Part shown: positions 8,173 to 15,924 of the stretch, in pieces
How the letters are laid out: every line of letters begins with the position of its first letter
Position numbering within the stretch: the first letter of the stretch is position 1
Assembly: GCA_001899635.1 (NCBI GenBank)
Contig: MKVQ01000014.1
Coordinates: forward strand, 276,193-340,192
Source of the DNA: Myxococcales bacterium 68-20
GTDB taxonomy: Bacteria > Myxococcota_A > Polyangia > Polyangiales > Polyangiaceae
Length of the DNA stretch: 64,000 bases
Direction: 5' to 3'
Notes under the pieces: model-generated
What the model was told of the DNA's origin: nothing
The model's database searches: none
The model's input: only the letters and a program-made list of their open reading frames with translations
Program-made: the position numbers and the translations under genes

Positions 8173-9822
8173 TCAATCCTTGCGCATCACGACGCCGCGC
8201 GCGGTCTCGGCGAAGGCGAGGTCGGGCAGGTCCTGGATCGCCGCGTTGAGCTGCCAGTCGCCCGAGAAGAGAATGACCGGGCGTCCGCGCACGTCGACGA
8301 CGACCAGTCCCGGGCGCGCACGCGTGAGCGCCTGGAGATCGACCTCGCCGCCGTCCTTCCGCGAGATCCACCGCGCGTGCATCACGTTGATGCCCTCGTA
8401 GCGGACGTCGACCTCGTATTCCGTCTTGAGGCGGTGTTTCACGACCTCGAGCTGGAGCTGGCCGACCGCGCCGAGCACGATGTCGCCCGTCCGCGCGTCC
8501 GGCGGCCGATAGAGCTGGATGGTGCCTTCCTGCGCGAGCTGCTCGATGCCCTTCTGGAGCTGCTTCCTCCGGAGCGGATCGGCCATCACCATGCGGGAGA
8601 AGTGCTCGGGCGCGAAGCTCGGGATCTCCTCGAAGGTGAACTCGGGCCCGTCGGTCAGCGTGTCGCCGATCTCGAAGACGCCCGGGTCGTAGACGCCGAG
8701 GACGTCCCCCGCGAACGCCTCGTCGACGACGTTGCGGTCCTGGGCGACGAACTGAGTCGGGTTGGCGAGCCGGATCTCGCGCTTCGTGCGGACGTGCCGG
8801 ACCTTCATCCCGCGCTCGAAGCGCCCCGAGCAGACGCGCACGAACGCGACGCGATCGCGATGCGCGCGGTCCATGTTCGACTGGATCTTGAAGACGAAGC
8901 CGGAGAAATGCGGATCGGTCGCCTCGAGCTCGCCGTTCGTCGTCACGCGCGGCGGCGGGGCGGGCATGAGGTTGCAGAACGTCTCGAGGAACGCCTCGAG
9001 ACCGAAGTTGTTGATCGCGCTGCCGAAGAACATCGGCGAGACTTCGCCGCGCTCGAAGCGCTCCTTGTCGAACGCGTCGCCGGCGGCCTCGAGCAGCTCC
9101 GCCTCGTCGCGGAGTTGCTTGTAGCCTTCGGCGCCGAGCTCCTCCTCGAGCATCGGGTCGTCGAGCCCGGTCGTCTTCACCGGCGGCTTCTCCGCGCCGG
9201 ACGTCGCGCTCGACGAAGCGTCGTGCGCGTCGAACAGGTACACGCGGTGCTCGATGCGATGGTAGACGCCGCGGAACGTACCGCCGCGGAAGATCGGCCA
9301 GGTGATCGGGAACACGCCGATGCCGAGGACGCTCTCGACCTCGCCGATCAGCTCGAACGCGTCGCGGCCGGGACGGTCCATCTTGTTCACGAACGTGAAG
9401 ATGGGGATGCTCCGCTGCTTGCAGACGCGAAACAGCTTCTTCGTCTGAGCCTCGACGCCCTTCGCGCAGTCGAGGAGCATCACGGCGCCATCGACGGCGT
9501 GGAGCGTTCGGTAGGTGTCCTCGCTGAAGTCGGCGTGGCCCGGCGTATCGAGCAGGTTCATCTGCAGCCCGCGGTAGGGGAACTGCATGACGCTGGTCGA
9601 GATGGAGATGCCGCGCTCGCGCTCCATCTCCATCCAGTCGCTCACCGCGGCCGCACGGCCGCGCTTGGCCTTCACCGCTCCGGCGAGCTGGATCACTCCG
9701 CCGTAGAGGAGGAGCTTCTCCGTCAGCGTGGTCTTGCCCGCGTCGGGATGGGCGATGATTGCAAAGGTCTTGCGGCGGTTCACTTCCTGAACGCGCCGAG
9801 CTGTTGCCGGATCGTGACTCAC
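8173..9822 (-). CDS. prfC: Peptide chain release factor 3
   Basis: The 549-residue protein is RF3, the translational GTPase that recycles RF1/RF2 from the ribosome after peptide release. G1 is AIIAHPDAGKTTLTEKLL, G3 is DTPGHADFSEDTYRTL and G4 is TFVNKMDRPGRDAFEL, and the RF3-specific GRAAAVSDWMEMERERGIS switch region is intact. Domain II and the C-terminal domain run to the end at normal family length. An ATG at 9822 overlaps the stop of the small zinc-ribbon gene by 4 bp, so the two are translationally coupled. One oddity is an Ala/Ser-rich insertion (DAHDASSSATSGAEKPP) in the middle of the G-domain/domain II region. Confidence 0.95.
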   Translation of the reverse strand: MSHDPATARRVQEVNRRKTFAIIAHPDAGKTTLTEKLLLYGGVIQLAGAVKAKRGRAAAVSDWMEMERERGISISTSVMQFPYRGLQMNLLDTPGHADFSEDTYRTLHAVDGAVMLLDCAKGVEAQTKKLFRVCKQRSIPIFTFVNKMDRPGRDAFELIGEVESVLGIGVFPITWPIFRGGTFRGVYHRIEHRVYLFDAHDASSSATSGAEKPPVKTTGLDDPMLEEELGAEGYKQLRDEAELLEAAGDAFDKERFERGEVSPMFFGSAINNFGLEAFLETFCNLMPAPPPRVTTNGELEATDPHFSGFVFKIQSNMDRAHRDRVAFVRVCSGRFERGMKVRHVRTKREIRLANPTQFVAQDRNVVDEAFAGDVLGVYDPGVFEIGDTLTDGPEFTFEEIPSFAPEHFSRMVMADPLRRKQLQKGIEQLAQEGTIQLYRPPDARTGDIVLGAVGQLQLEVVKHRLKTEYEVDVRYEGINVMHARWISRKDGGEVDLQALTRARPGLVVVDVRGRPVILFSGDWQLNAAIQDLPDLAFAETARGVVMRKD

Positions 9823-10133
9823 GTGTGCGAGCTCTCCTCGGACTGGGGCGCAGTCTCGGTGCCGCCGCCGCTCTCGCTCTCCTCGCGAGGCGTCTTCGTC
9901 ACCTTTGGAGCGCCCCGCTTCTGACCGCTCTTGCGAGCGAGGATCTTCGGGTCACGGGTGGACCCGAGCGACTGGCGGCACATCTGGCAACGATAAACGA
10001 CATGGTCGGGCTTCGGTGTGATCCCGAACATGCTGAGGAGGATCCAGCCCCAGAGGGTGTACTCCGGCTCCTCGGCCACGAGCTCGTGGCTCTTCGTATG
10101 GCCGCATCGGCAGGTGCGTTGCGGTCGCGCCAT
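9819..10133 (-). CDS. Small zinc-ribbon protein coupled to prfC
   Basis: A 104-residue protein with CRCGH near residue 8 and CQMCRQ near residue 50, a possible four-Cys zinc ribbon. Between them is a hydrophobic stretch (YTLWGWILLSMFGITP). The C-terminal half is a basic, then Glu/Ser/Gly-rich disordered tail. No family is recognised. The ATG at 10133 begins right at the Cys motif; the upstream in-frame sequence looks non-coding. Its stop overlaps the start of prfC by 4 bp, which implies a single mRNA and coupled translation, so a link to translation or ribosomes is plausible but unproven. Confidence 0.6.
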   Translation of the reverse strand: MARPQRTCRCGHTKSHELVAEEPEYTLWGWILLSMFGITPKPDHVVYRCQMCRQSLGSTRDPKILARKSGQKRGAPKVTKTPREESESGGGTETAPQSEESSHT

Positions 10134-10227
10134 GACGCCCTCATATAGTTGCACACGGCGTGCAGGGGAAGGGCTCCGCTTGCGATGGGCACGCACGATG
10201 CAGCTCGGCATCGACGAGAGTGCAGCC

Positions 10228-10434
10228 ATGACCGAGCACGTGCAGGACCGCGAAGCCCCTCGCCCGGAAGGCCCCGTCACCACGGCCGACGAGCACTGGC
10301 AGGGATATCCCGGGGAAGGGGAAGCGCAGAGCTATGTCGTCCCGGCCGGCGCCCGGTACGGAGCGCTGTTCGCCCTCCTCATCCTCGCGCTCATGATGGC
10401 AGCGATGGCTTTCATGACGATGCACGAGTGGTAA
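10228..10434 (+). CDS. Small single-pass membrane protein
   Basis: The 68-residue product has an acidic hydrophilic N-terminus followed by one long hydrophobic helix (ALFALLILALMMAAMAFMT, about residues 45-63) and the tail MHEW. It is a tail-anchored small membrane protein of unknown function. An alternative ATG at 10198 would add ten residues. It is divergent from the zinc-ribbon gene, with about 90 bp of shared upstream DNA. The very clean helix supports it being real, but no homologous family comes to mind. Confidence 0.5.
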   Translation: MTEHVQDREAPRPEGPVTTADEHWQGYPGEGEAQSYVVPAGARYGALFALLILALMMAAMAFMTMHEW

Positions 10435-10435
10435 C

Positions 10436-10500
10436 CGTCGCTCGCTCCAGGCGCTGGCCAGGCGCTGGAGAGGCAAAAGAAGCGACGACGGCTCGTTTTT
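10436..10500 (+). terminator. Repeat-containing stem with T tail
   Basis: Directly after the small membrane gene there is a tandem 11-bp repeat, CCAGGCGCTGG at 10447-10457 and 10458-10468. It is flanked by CCGTCGCT (10436-10443) and the imperfectly complementary AGCGACGACGG (10481-10491), and followed by TTTTT at 10496-10500. The T run after a possible stem is rare in this G+C-rich window and suggests rho-independent termination. Confidence 0.4.
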
Positions 10501-10567
10501 CCAGGGGGATCGCGCAGCCCGCCGAGGGGGTAGGCATCGGCGCCCGAGGGCGATTATCCTTCGCCCC

Positions 10568-11377
10568 ATGAAGCGTGCCGCCGGAGCTCTGGTCCTTCTA
10601 CTTCCGCTTCTTCTCGCCTGCGATGACCAGGACAAGAAGAAGGCGGAGCTCGTCGCGAAGACGGGTGCGAGCGCGTCGGCTGCCGTAGCGGCGAGCGCGG
10701 TGCCGACGATCGCCCCAGCGGCGTCTTCCGCCCCTGTCGCCGCGAAGCCGCCGAAGGACTGCGGGACCGGCTCGGACGTTGCCCTCGACGACCCCGATCT
10801 CGAGGCCGAGATCCGGCTCAAGCTCAAGAAGCCGAAGGAGACGAGCCCGGCGGCGCTCACGGCGAAGGATCTCGCGGCCGTCACCTCGCTCAACGTCACG
10901 AAGAAGGCGTCGCTCGACGAGCTCGATCCCTGCCTCTTCCCGAAGTTCGTCGGGCTCAAGTTCCTCTACCTGCCGAAGGGCTCCTACCGGGATCTGTCGC
11001 CGATCGCGAACCTCACCAAGCTCGAGGCGCTCCGCGCGTCGATCAGCGAGGTGGAGGATCTGAAGCCGCTCGAGAAGCTCGTCATGCTCGACCAGCTCGA
11101 TCTCGGCCGCACGCACGTGCGTGACATCTCCGCCCTCTCGAACCTGGTGAACCTCACCGAGCTGGCGCTCGACGACACGCAGGTCTCCGATCTCGCGCCG
11201 CTCGCGAAGCTCACGAAGCTCGAGGTGCTCTCGATCAAGAACACGCTCGTCCAGGACGTGAGCCCGCTCAAGGATCTGAAGAAGCTGAAGACGCTCAACG
11301 TCGCCGGCACCGCGCTCACCAACCTCGACCAGCTCGAGCCGCTCCGCGCGCGCGGGCTCAAGATCCAGACGAAGTAG
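10568..11377 (+). CDS. Leucine-rich-repeat lipoprotein
   Basis: A 269-residue lipoprotein. The signal MKRAAGALVLLLPLLLACDD gives Cys18, followed by a low-complexity Ala/Ser linker to about residue 60. From about residue 95 to the end there are LRR units of the internalin type, for example LTKLEALRASISEVEDLKPL, LVMLDQLDLGRTHVRDISAL and LVNLTELALDDTQVSDLAPL, at a 22-residue period. Such proteins act in extracellular or outer-membrane protein binding. A TATCCT hexamer lies 7 bases before the ATG, a spacing seen for leaderless transcripts, but no -35 box is clear. It stands alone. Confidence 0.82.
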   Translation: MKRAAGALVLLLPLLLACDDQDKKKAELVAKTGASASAAVAASAVPTIAPAASSAPVAAKPPKDCGTGSDVALDDPDLEAEIRLKLKKPKETSPAALTAKDLAAVTSLNVTKKASLDELDPCLFPKFVGLKFLYLPKGSYRDLSPIANLTKLEALRASISEVEDLKPLEKLVMLDQLDLGRTHVRDISALSNLVNLTELALDDTQVSDLAPLAKLTKLEVLSIKNTLVQDVSPLKDLKKLKTLNVAGTALTNLDQLEPLRARGLKIQTK

Positions 11378-11404
11378 TCGGGACGCTCGAGCGAGGAGAA
11401 TACG

Positions 11405-12955
11405 ATGCGCACGATCGTCGTCGGCGCGGGATCGGCGGGGGCGATCGTCGCAGCGAGGCTGTCCGAGGACGGAAGGCATGAGGTCGTCCTCGTCGAGGCG
11501 GGGCCCGACTATCCCGATGCCGCCGAGCGGATCGAGACGCTCCCGAGCGATCTCGCCAACGGCAAGCAGAACGCGATGCGGAGCCACGACTGGGGGCTCT
11601 CGTATCGCGCGACGGAGCATCGTCTCTTCAGCTTCCTCGACATGGCGTTCCCGCGCGGGCGCGTCGTCGGCGGCTCGTCGGCGGTCAACACCTGCATCGC
11701 GCTCCGCGGACAGCCCTTCGACTACGACGAGTGGGCGGGGCTCGGGCTCCCCGAGTGGTCGTGGGAGAGCTGTCTGCCCGCGTTCAAGCGGCTGGAGAGC
11801 GATCGCGATTTTCCGGGCAGCGAGTGGCACGGGGACGACGGGCCGATCCCGATCCGCCGCCATCCGCCCTCGGAGCTGGTGCGCTGGCAGGCGGCGTTCC
11901 TCGAGGCGTGCGCCGAGCTCGGCTTCCCGGCGTGCGACGATTCGAACGATCCGACGAAGACCGGTGCCGGACCGCACGCGATGAACAAGACGCCCGACGG
12001 GCATCGCGTCAGCGCCGCGCGCGCGTATCTCGACGCGCGTGTCCGTGCGCGGAAGAACCTCGCGATCGTCCCCAACACGCTCGTGCGGCGCGTGAAATGC
12101 ACCTACGGCCGCGTCCAGGGAGTGGAGGTCGAGCGCTTCGGTGCCGTGAGCGAGCTCGCATGCGATCGCGTCGTGCTCGCGGGCGGAGCGATCGCGACGC
12201 CGGGGATCCTCCTCCGGAGCGGCATCGGTCCGGAGCGCGACGTCCTGCGGCTCGGAGTGAGCCTCGTCCGTGACGTGCCCGGCGTCGGCGCGCGGCTGCT
12301 CGATCATCCTGGCCTCGCCGTCTTCTTCCTTCCCGTCGAGAAGGGACTCGCCTCGATCGACGACCCCCTCGTGCAGACCGTGTGTCGCTACACGTCCGAA
12401 GGGAGCGCGTGCCCCGACGACATGCAGCTCCAGCCCGGGTCGTTCATCCCGCTTCCGCATCTCCCGGTCGCCGGCGTGACGCTCGCGACCTGCCTCGGCA
12501 AGCCGCTCGGGCACGGGCGCCTCCGCTACGACTCCGCGCGCGCCGATGCGAGGCCGACGATCGAGACGGCCTTCCTCGTCCACGAGGAGGATCGCAGGCG
12601 CGCACGCGAGGCGCTCCGCTGGATCGGTCGGCTCTCGCAGACGAAGGCGCTCTCGGCCCTCGCGCGTCCCGTGTACCCATCGCGCAAGCCCTTCGGTCCG
12701 GACGGCGAGCTGAGGACCCCGCTCGAGCAGATCACGGGCTCGGGCTACCACCCGTGCGGTACGACCCCGATGGGCCCGGACGATGATCCGATGGCCGTGA
12801 CCGACGGTCGCGGTCGCGTCCGCGGCGTCCGAGGGCTCTACGTCGCCGACGCCAGCCTCATGCCGACGATCCCGTCGTCGAACACCAACGTCCCCACGCT
12901 CATGATCGGCGAGAAGATGGGCGAGTGGCTGCGGGACGAGGCGTCCTTCGCGTGA
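11405..12955 (+). CDS. GMC-family FAD oxidoreductase
   Basis: A 516-residue glucose-methanol-choline oxidoreductase. The N-terminal FAD dinucleotide-binding motif is IVVGAGSAGAIVAARLSED. GMC signature 1 is GGSSAVNTCIALRGQPFDYD, and the C-terminal part has GYHPCGTTPMG (active-site His) and GLYVADASLMPTIPSSNTN. Family members oxidise alcohols such as choline, aryl alcohols or sugars. The substrate is not apparent. Its TGA overlaps the GTG of the next gene (GTGA), so the GMC enzyme and the M15 peptidase are in one operon. The length is normal for bacterial GMC enzymes. Confidence 0.93.
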   Translation: MRTIVVGAGSAGAIVAARLSEDGRHEVVLVEAGPDYPDAAERIETLPSDLANGKQNAMRSHDWGLSYRATEHRLFSFLDMAFPRGRVVGGSSAVNTCIALRGQPFDYDEWAGLGLPEWSWESCLPAFKRLESDRDFPGSEWHGDDGPIPIRRHPPSELVRWQAAFLEACAELGFPACDDSNDPTKTGAGPHAMNKTPDGHRVSAARAYLDARVRARKNLAIVPNTLVRRVKCTYGRVQGVEVERFGAVSELACDRVVLAGGAIATPGILLRSGIGPERDVLRLGVSLVRDVPGVGARLLDHPGLAVFFLPVEKGLASIDDPLVQTVCRYTSEGSACPDDMQLQPGSFIPLPHLPVAGVTLATCLGKPLGHGRLRYDSARADARPTIETAFLVHEEDRRRAREALRWIGRLSQTKALSALARPVYPSRKPFGPDGELRTPLEQITGSGYHPCGTTPMGPDDDPMAVTDGRGRVRGVRGLYVADASLMPTIPSSNTNVPTLMIGEKMGEWLRDEASFA

Positions 12956-13884
12956 GCTCGCGAGCGAAGCGCAGCGCTTCCGTCCTGGCGCTGCTCTCGT
13001 CGCTCCTCCTCGCATGCCGGGGATCGGACACGCCGCGCGTGGGCTCATCGCGCTCCGATGATGCGATGCTCGCGGACGACTCCGGCGCACCCGGAGAGCG
13101 CGCAGACGGATCAGCGTCCGTAGACGCTCGCGGGGGAACGAGCAGCGATGCCAGTGCGTCGTCATCGACCGGCGCGGGAGCCGCTCCGCCAGCCGCCTTC
13201 GCTTGCCTCGCCGAGCATTATGCCGGACGGGCGATCGAGATCGGAGGCGCTGGCTGGTCACTCGAGTTGCCGGACGGAACGCGCGTCCCGCACGACGACG
13301 GCCGCACGAAGACGGCCGCGGATCGGATTGCGTCACCGGACGTCGAGGACATCTTCGCGCTCGGCTATCCGACCGGCCCCATCGTGCCGGTGACGGATCC
13401 GGAGCACGATCCCGGTCGCGTGCGTCTCGAGCCGCTCTTCCGCGCGACCTACGGCGCGAACGCGCATGAGGTGTCGGCGGCGCTCGTCCCGGTCAAGCTG
13501 GCCCGCAAGACGGTGCGCTTCCATCGACGTGCCGCGCCCGCGCTCGAGCGGGTGGCCGCGCGGATCGACGCGCTGCTCCAGGCGGATCCGACGCTGGACC
13601 GCTACTTCCGCGATCTCGGGGGGACCTTCGCGACCCGCACGATCGCCGGAACCGATCGCACGAGCGCCCACGCGTGGGGCATCGCGATCGACATCGACAC
13701 GTCGCAGGCCGACTACTGGCGAAACGGGCCGAAGCGCGTCTGGCGCAACCGGATCCCGTCCGTGATCGTCGACGCGTTCGAGGCAGAAGGCTTCGTGTGG
13801 GGGGGACGCTGGTTCCACCACGACACGATGCACTTCGAGTACCGGCCGGAGCTCTTCGACCCGCGCTGCCGGAGCGCGGGGTAA
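12952..13884 (+). CDS. M15-family peptidase lipoprotein
   Basis: With the GTG start at 12952 the product has 310 residues and a lipoprotein signal ending SLLLAC (Cys22). An Asp/Ser/Ala-rich linker follows to about residue 80. The C-terminal half is an M15 zinc peptidase: SAHAWGIAIDID holds the first zinc His and Asp, and RWFHHDTMHFEYRPELF holds the catalytic/zinc His. This is the M15_4 arrangement used by L-alanyl-D-glutamate and D-Ala-D-Ala peptidases acting on peptidoglycan. The GTG overlaps the GMC oxidoreductase stop, so the genes are coupled. Why an alcohol oxidase and a wall peptidase should share an operon is unclear. Confidence 0.85.
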   Translation: MSSRAKRSASVLALLSSLLLACRGSDTPRVGSSRSDDAMLADDSGAPGERADGSASVDARGGTSSDASASSSTGAGAAPPAAFACLAEHYAGRAIEIGGAGWSLELPDGTRVPHDDGRTKTAADRIASPDVEDIFALGYPTGPIVPVTDPEHDPGRVRLEPLFRATYGANAHEVSAALVPVKLARKTVRFHRRAAPALERVAARIDALLQADPTLDRYFRDLGGTFATRTIAGTDRTSAHAWGIAIDIDTSQADYWRNGPKRVWRNRIPSVIVDAFEAEGFVWGGRWFHHDTMHFEYRPELFDPRCRSAG

Positions 13885-13886
13885 CA

Positions 13887-13916
13887 CGAGCGCAGCCCAT
13901 CGATGGGCCGCGCTCG
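13887..13916. terminator. Strong hairpin between convergent genes
   Basis: CGAGCGC (13887-13893) pairs with GCGCTCG (13910-13916), and GCCCAT (13895-13900) pairs with ATGGGC (13903-13908). This gives a 13-bp stem with one A/C mismatch and a tiny loop. It begins two bases after the M15 peptidase stop and lies before a convergent gene, so it probably terminates transcription. Confidence 0.6.
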
Positions 13917-14028
13917 CGTCGTGCAAAGGTGAGAGCGCGCAAGCGCTCGCCGGACCAGGCTCGCTCGTCGACCGCGCGAGCCCGACCCGGGGCAACGAAC
14001 GCCGCGAGCGGCGCGCTCTACCCTCTGA

Positions 14029-14508
14029 TCAGTTGTCGGGGCAGGTGTTGAGGCAGGTCGCGAACTTCATGCAGTCGGTGCTCGCCTCGCACGCGGTCTG
14101 GAGATCCTTCTGGCAAGCGGTCTGCGCCTTGTCGTCGAAGCACTTGCTGCAGGCGGCGTCGGCGGCCTTCGGAGTCGCCGCGCAGACCGTGGCCTCGCAC
14201 TCCGTCGCGCAGACGTCGGCCTTGCACACGCAGTCGAGGATCGCGTTGTCGTACACTTCGGCGCCGGCCGGCGTCTCCTCGGCGCAGCAGTTGCCGCACG
14301 CCTGGAACGTCGTCTCGTCGCTGCAGGCCGGCGGCGTGCTGTCGTCGTCGTCGTCGTCGGTCGTCTCCTTGGCGGCGTCCTTGCCGGCATCCTTGGTGGT
14401 TCCGGCGTCCTTCTCGGTGGTCGTCGGCTCCGAGGTCGTCGTGGTCGTCGTGCAGGCGATGGCGAGGAGCGCGAACGCGAACGCGGCGGCGATGCTTGCA
14501 GATTTCAT
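14029..14508 (-). CDS. Cys-rich putative lipoprotein
   Basis: A 159-residue protein. The lipoprotein signal runs to LLAIAC (Cys19). It is followed by a Thr run, a Lys/Asp/Ala-rich linker and a short poly-Asp tract, and then a C-terminal domain with about 18 cysteines in CxxC and CxxxC pairs (QACGNCC, CVCKADVCATEC, ACSKCF, CLNTCPDN). This Cys pattern recalls the small disulfide-rich domains common in myxobacterial surface lipoproteins. Function is unknown. The ATG at 14508 follows GGAGG by 10 bases. A TTG three codons upstream is less likely. Confidence 0.75.
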   Translation of the reverse strand: MKSASIAAAFAFALLAIACTTTTTTSEPTTTEKDAGTTKDAGKDAAKETTDDDDDDSTPPACSDETTFQACGNCCAEETPAGAEVYDNAILDCVCKADVCATECEATVCAATPKAADAACSKCFDDKAQTACQKDLQTACEASTDCMKFATCLNTCPDN

Positions 14509-14909
14509 GTGACTCAATCCTCCAAAGGCGGGGCACCTTGGTCGGAATCGGCGATGAACGCAAGCGCTCTCCCGGGCCTGTCGCCGTCTCTCTGACGTCT
14601 AGTTTGCCGGTCGATGAGACGAGGGAACTGGGCCGCCGAGGGGCGATGCGGGCTCGTACCGAACTCGCAAGTTCGCGACCTCGCTTGCTGGATCCGCGTG
14701 CCCGAGGTTTGAAGGCCGGCCTCGCGACACCTGCGCAAGGCCGGTGCTGGTACCTTCGCCGACCGGCCTTTGCCGTGAGATGCGAAGTCGGCTCTCATCG
14801 AAGAATGCCGTCGTGCCTGCGCTACGCGTCTCTGTCGGGCGGGGCGGCGCGCGTCCTCGTCGAGGTGCCGTGACGGATCGGTCCTGCCACGCGCTCGCGC
14901 GCGCGGGGC
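14509..14909. other. Intergenic region with a 9-bp inverted repeat
   Basis: No convincing gene is seen in these 401 bases. They must carry the promoter of the Cys-rich lipoprotein gene (transcribed leftward from 14508) and the 3' end of the EEP gene. A perfect 9-bp inverted repeat, AAGGCCGGT at 14737-14745 and ACCGGCCTT at 14762-14770, with a 16-base loop, could be the terminator of the leftward EEP transcript. A further AAGGCCGG copy lies at about 14712. Confidence 0.4.
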
Positions 14910-15893
14910 TCAGGGAAGGTTGAAGTCCGCGTAGATCGCTGCGTGGTCGCTGCCCGCGAGCCCCGCGCTGCCGTCACGGACGACCGTCGCGCTCTTCGCG
15001 ACGTAGGCCTTCGCACGCGATGCCGTCGTGAAGATGTGGTCGATCGCGTGCTTCTGGCCACCGAACGTGTAGGTGCTCTGCGCCGCCTCGGGCAGGTCCT
15101 TCGCGACGCGCACGAGCGCATCGCCCTCTTCGAGCGCGTTGATGGTGTCGGAGCCCGGCGTGTCGTTGAGATCGCCTCCGAGGAGGACGACCGCGCCGGT
15201 GTTCTCCGTTGCAGCCGTCTGCATGATCTCGCGGGTGGCCTTCGCCTCGGCGAGGCGGCGTCCCGGATCGTCGTCGGCCTTGGAACGGAAGTGCGCCGCG
15301 TAGGTGATGATGCTGTTCGAGCCGAGCACGAGGTGGACCTCCGGGAGCTCGCGGGTGAACTGCGTCTTCGTACCGTCCTCACGCGTGAGGGGCGTCTCCT
15401 TCCGGTAGGTCTTCACTTTCTCGAGCTTCCCGCGCGCGAGCACGGCGACGTTGACGCTACCGGGGACGCCGATGTCGGCGAGGTGCGCGACGGGGTAGTC
15501 GAGGCCGGCGTCTTTGAGCTTGGCCTGCAGTGCGTCGAGGCAGCCCTGGTTCTCGACCTCGGCCAGCGTGATCACGTCGGCCTCGAGGCGAGCGAGGCCC
15601 TGCGCGATCTGGGAGGTGCGCTCCTCGAAGGCGGCCTTGGTCACGACCTCTTCGAAGCCGCCCGCATCGCACTTGCCGGAGTCGCAGGTGCTGTCGAAGT
15701 AGCGTCGCACGTTGAGATGGCCGAGGCGGAGCACGCCGGGCCGTCGTGTCGTCGTCGGGTCGCCCCAGCCCTGGACCGTGGTCCCGCCGTCACGTTTGGT
15801 CGGGGTGTTGGGGACCGACGGAGTCGCCACCGTCTGGTCGTCGCAGGCCGTGGCAGCGAGGACGAGGAAGCCAAGCGCAAATACTGTCCGCAC
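14910..15893 (-). CDS. Endonuclease/exonuclease/phosphatase-family lipoprotein
   Basis: A 327-residue protein with a lipoprotein signal (VLAATAC, Cys17) and an EEP (DNase I-like) domain from about residue 55. Visible metal and catalytic motifs are LAEVENQGCLDALQ (Glu), TYAAHFRSKADDDPGRRLAE (His, Lys/Asp), VLLGGDLNDTPGSD (Asp-x-Asn) and AGSDHAAIYADF (Asp-His). The Asp-x-Asn and Ser-Asp-His motifs are complete, so it is probably active as a nuclease or phosphodiesterase/phosphatase outside the inner membrane. Extracellular nucleases of this type can supply nutrients or remodel extracellular DNA. The actual substrate is unknown. Confidence 0.87.
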   Translation of the reverse strand: MRTVFALGFLVLAATACDDQTVATPSVPNTPTKRDGGTTVQGWGDPTTTRRPGVLRLGHLNVRRYFDSTCDSGKCDAGGFEEVVTKAAFEERTSQIAQGLARLEADVITLAEVENQGCLDALQAKLKDAGLDYPVAHLADIGVPGSVNVAVLARGKLEKVKTYRKETPLTREDGTKTQFTRELPEVHLVLGSNSIITYAAHFRSKADDDPGRRLAEAKATREIMQTAATENTGAVVLLGGDLNDTPGSDTINALEEGDALVRVAKDLPEAAQSTYTFGGQKHAIDHIFTTASRAKAYVAKSATVVRDGSAGLAGSDHAAIYADFNLP

Positions 15894-15924
15894 GGTTCGA
15901 GATTAGAGCTTTTCGCGGGAGGCG

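Noticed and set aside
10598..13336. Very long minus-strand ORF (912 codons) opposite the LRR, GMC and M15 genes
   Set aside because: It is antisense to three genes with clear motifs. Its translation is Arg-rich low-complexity sequence with no domain, as expected for G+C-rich shadow frames.
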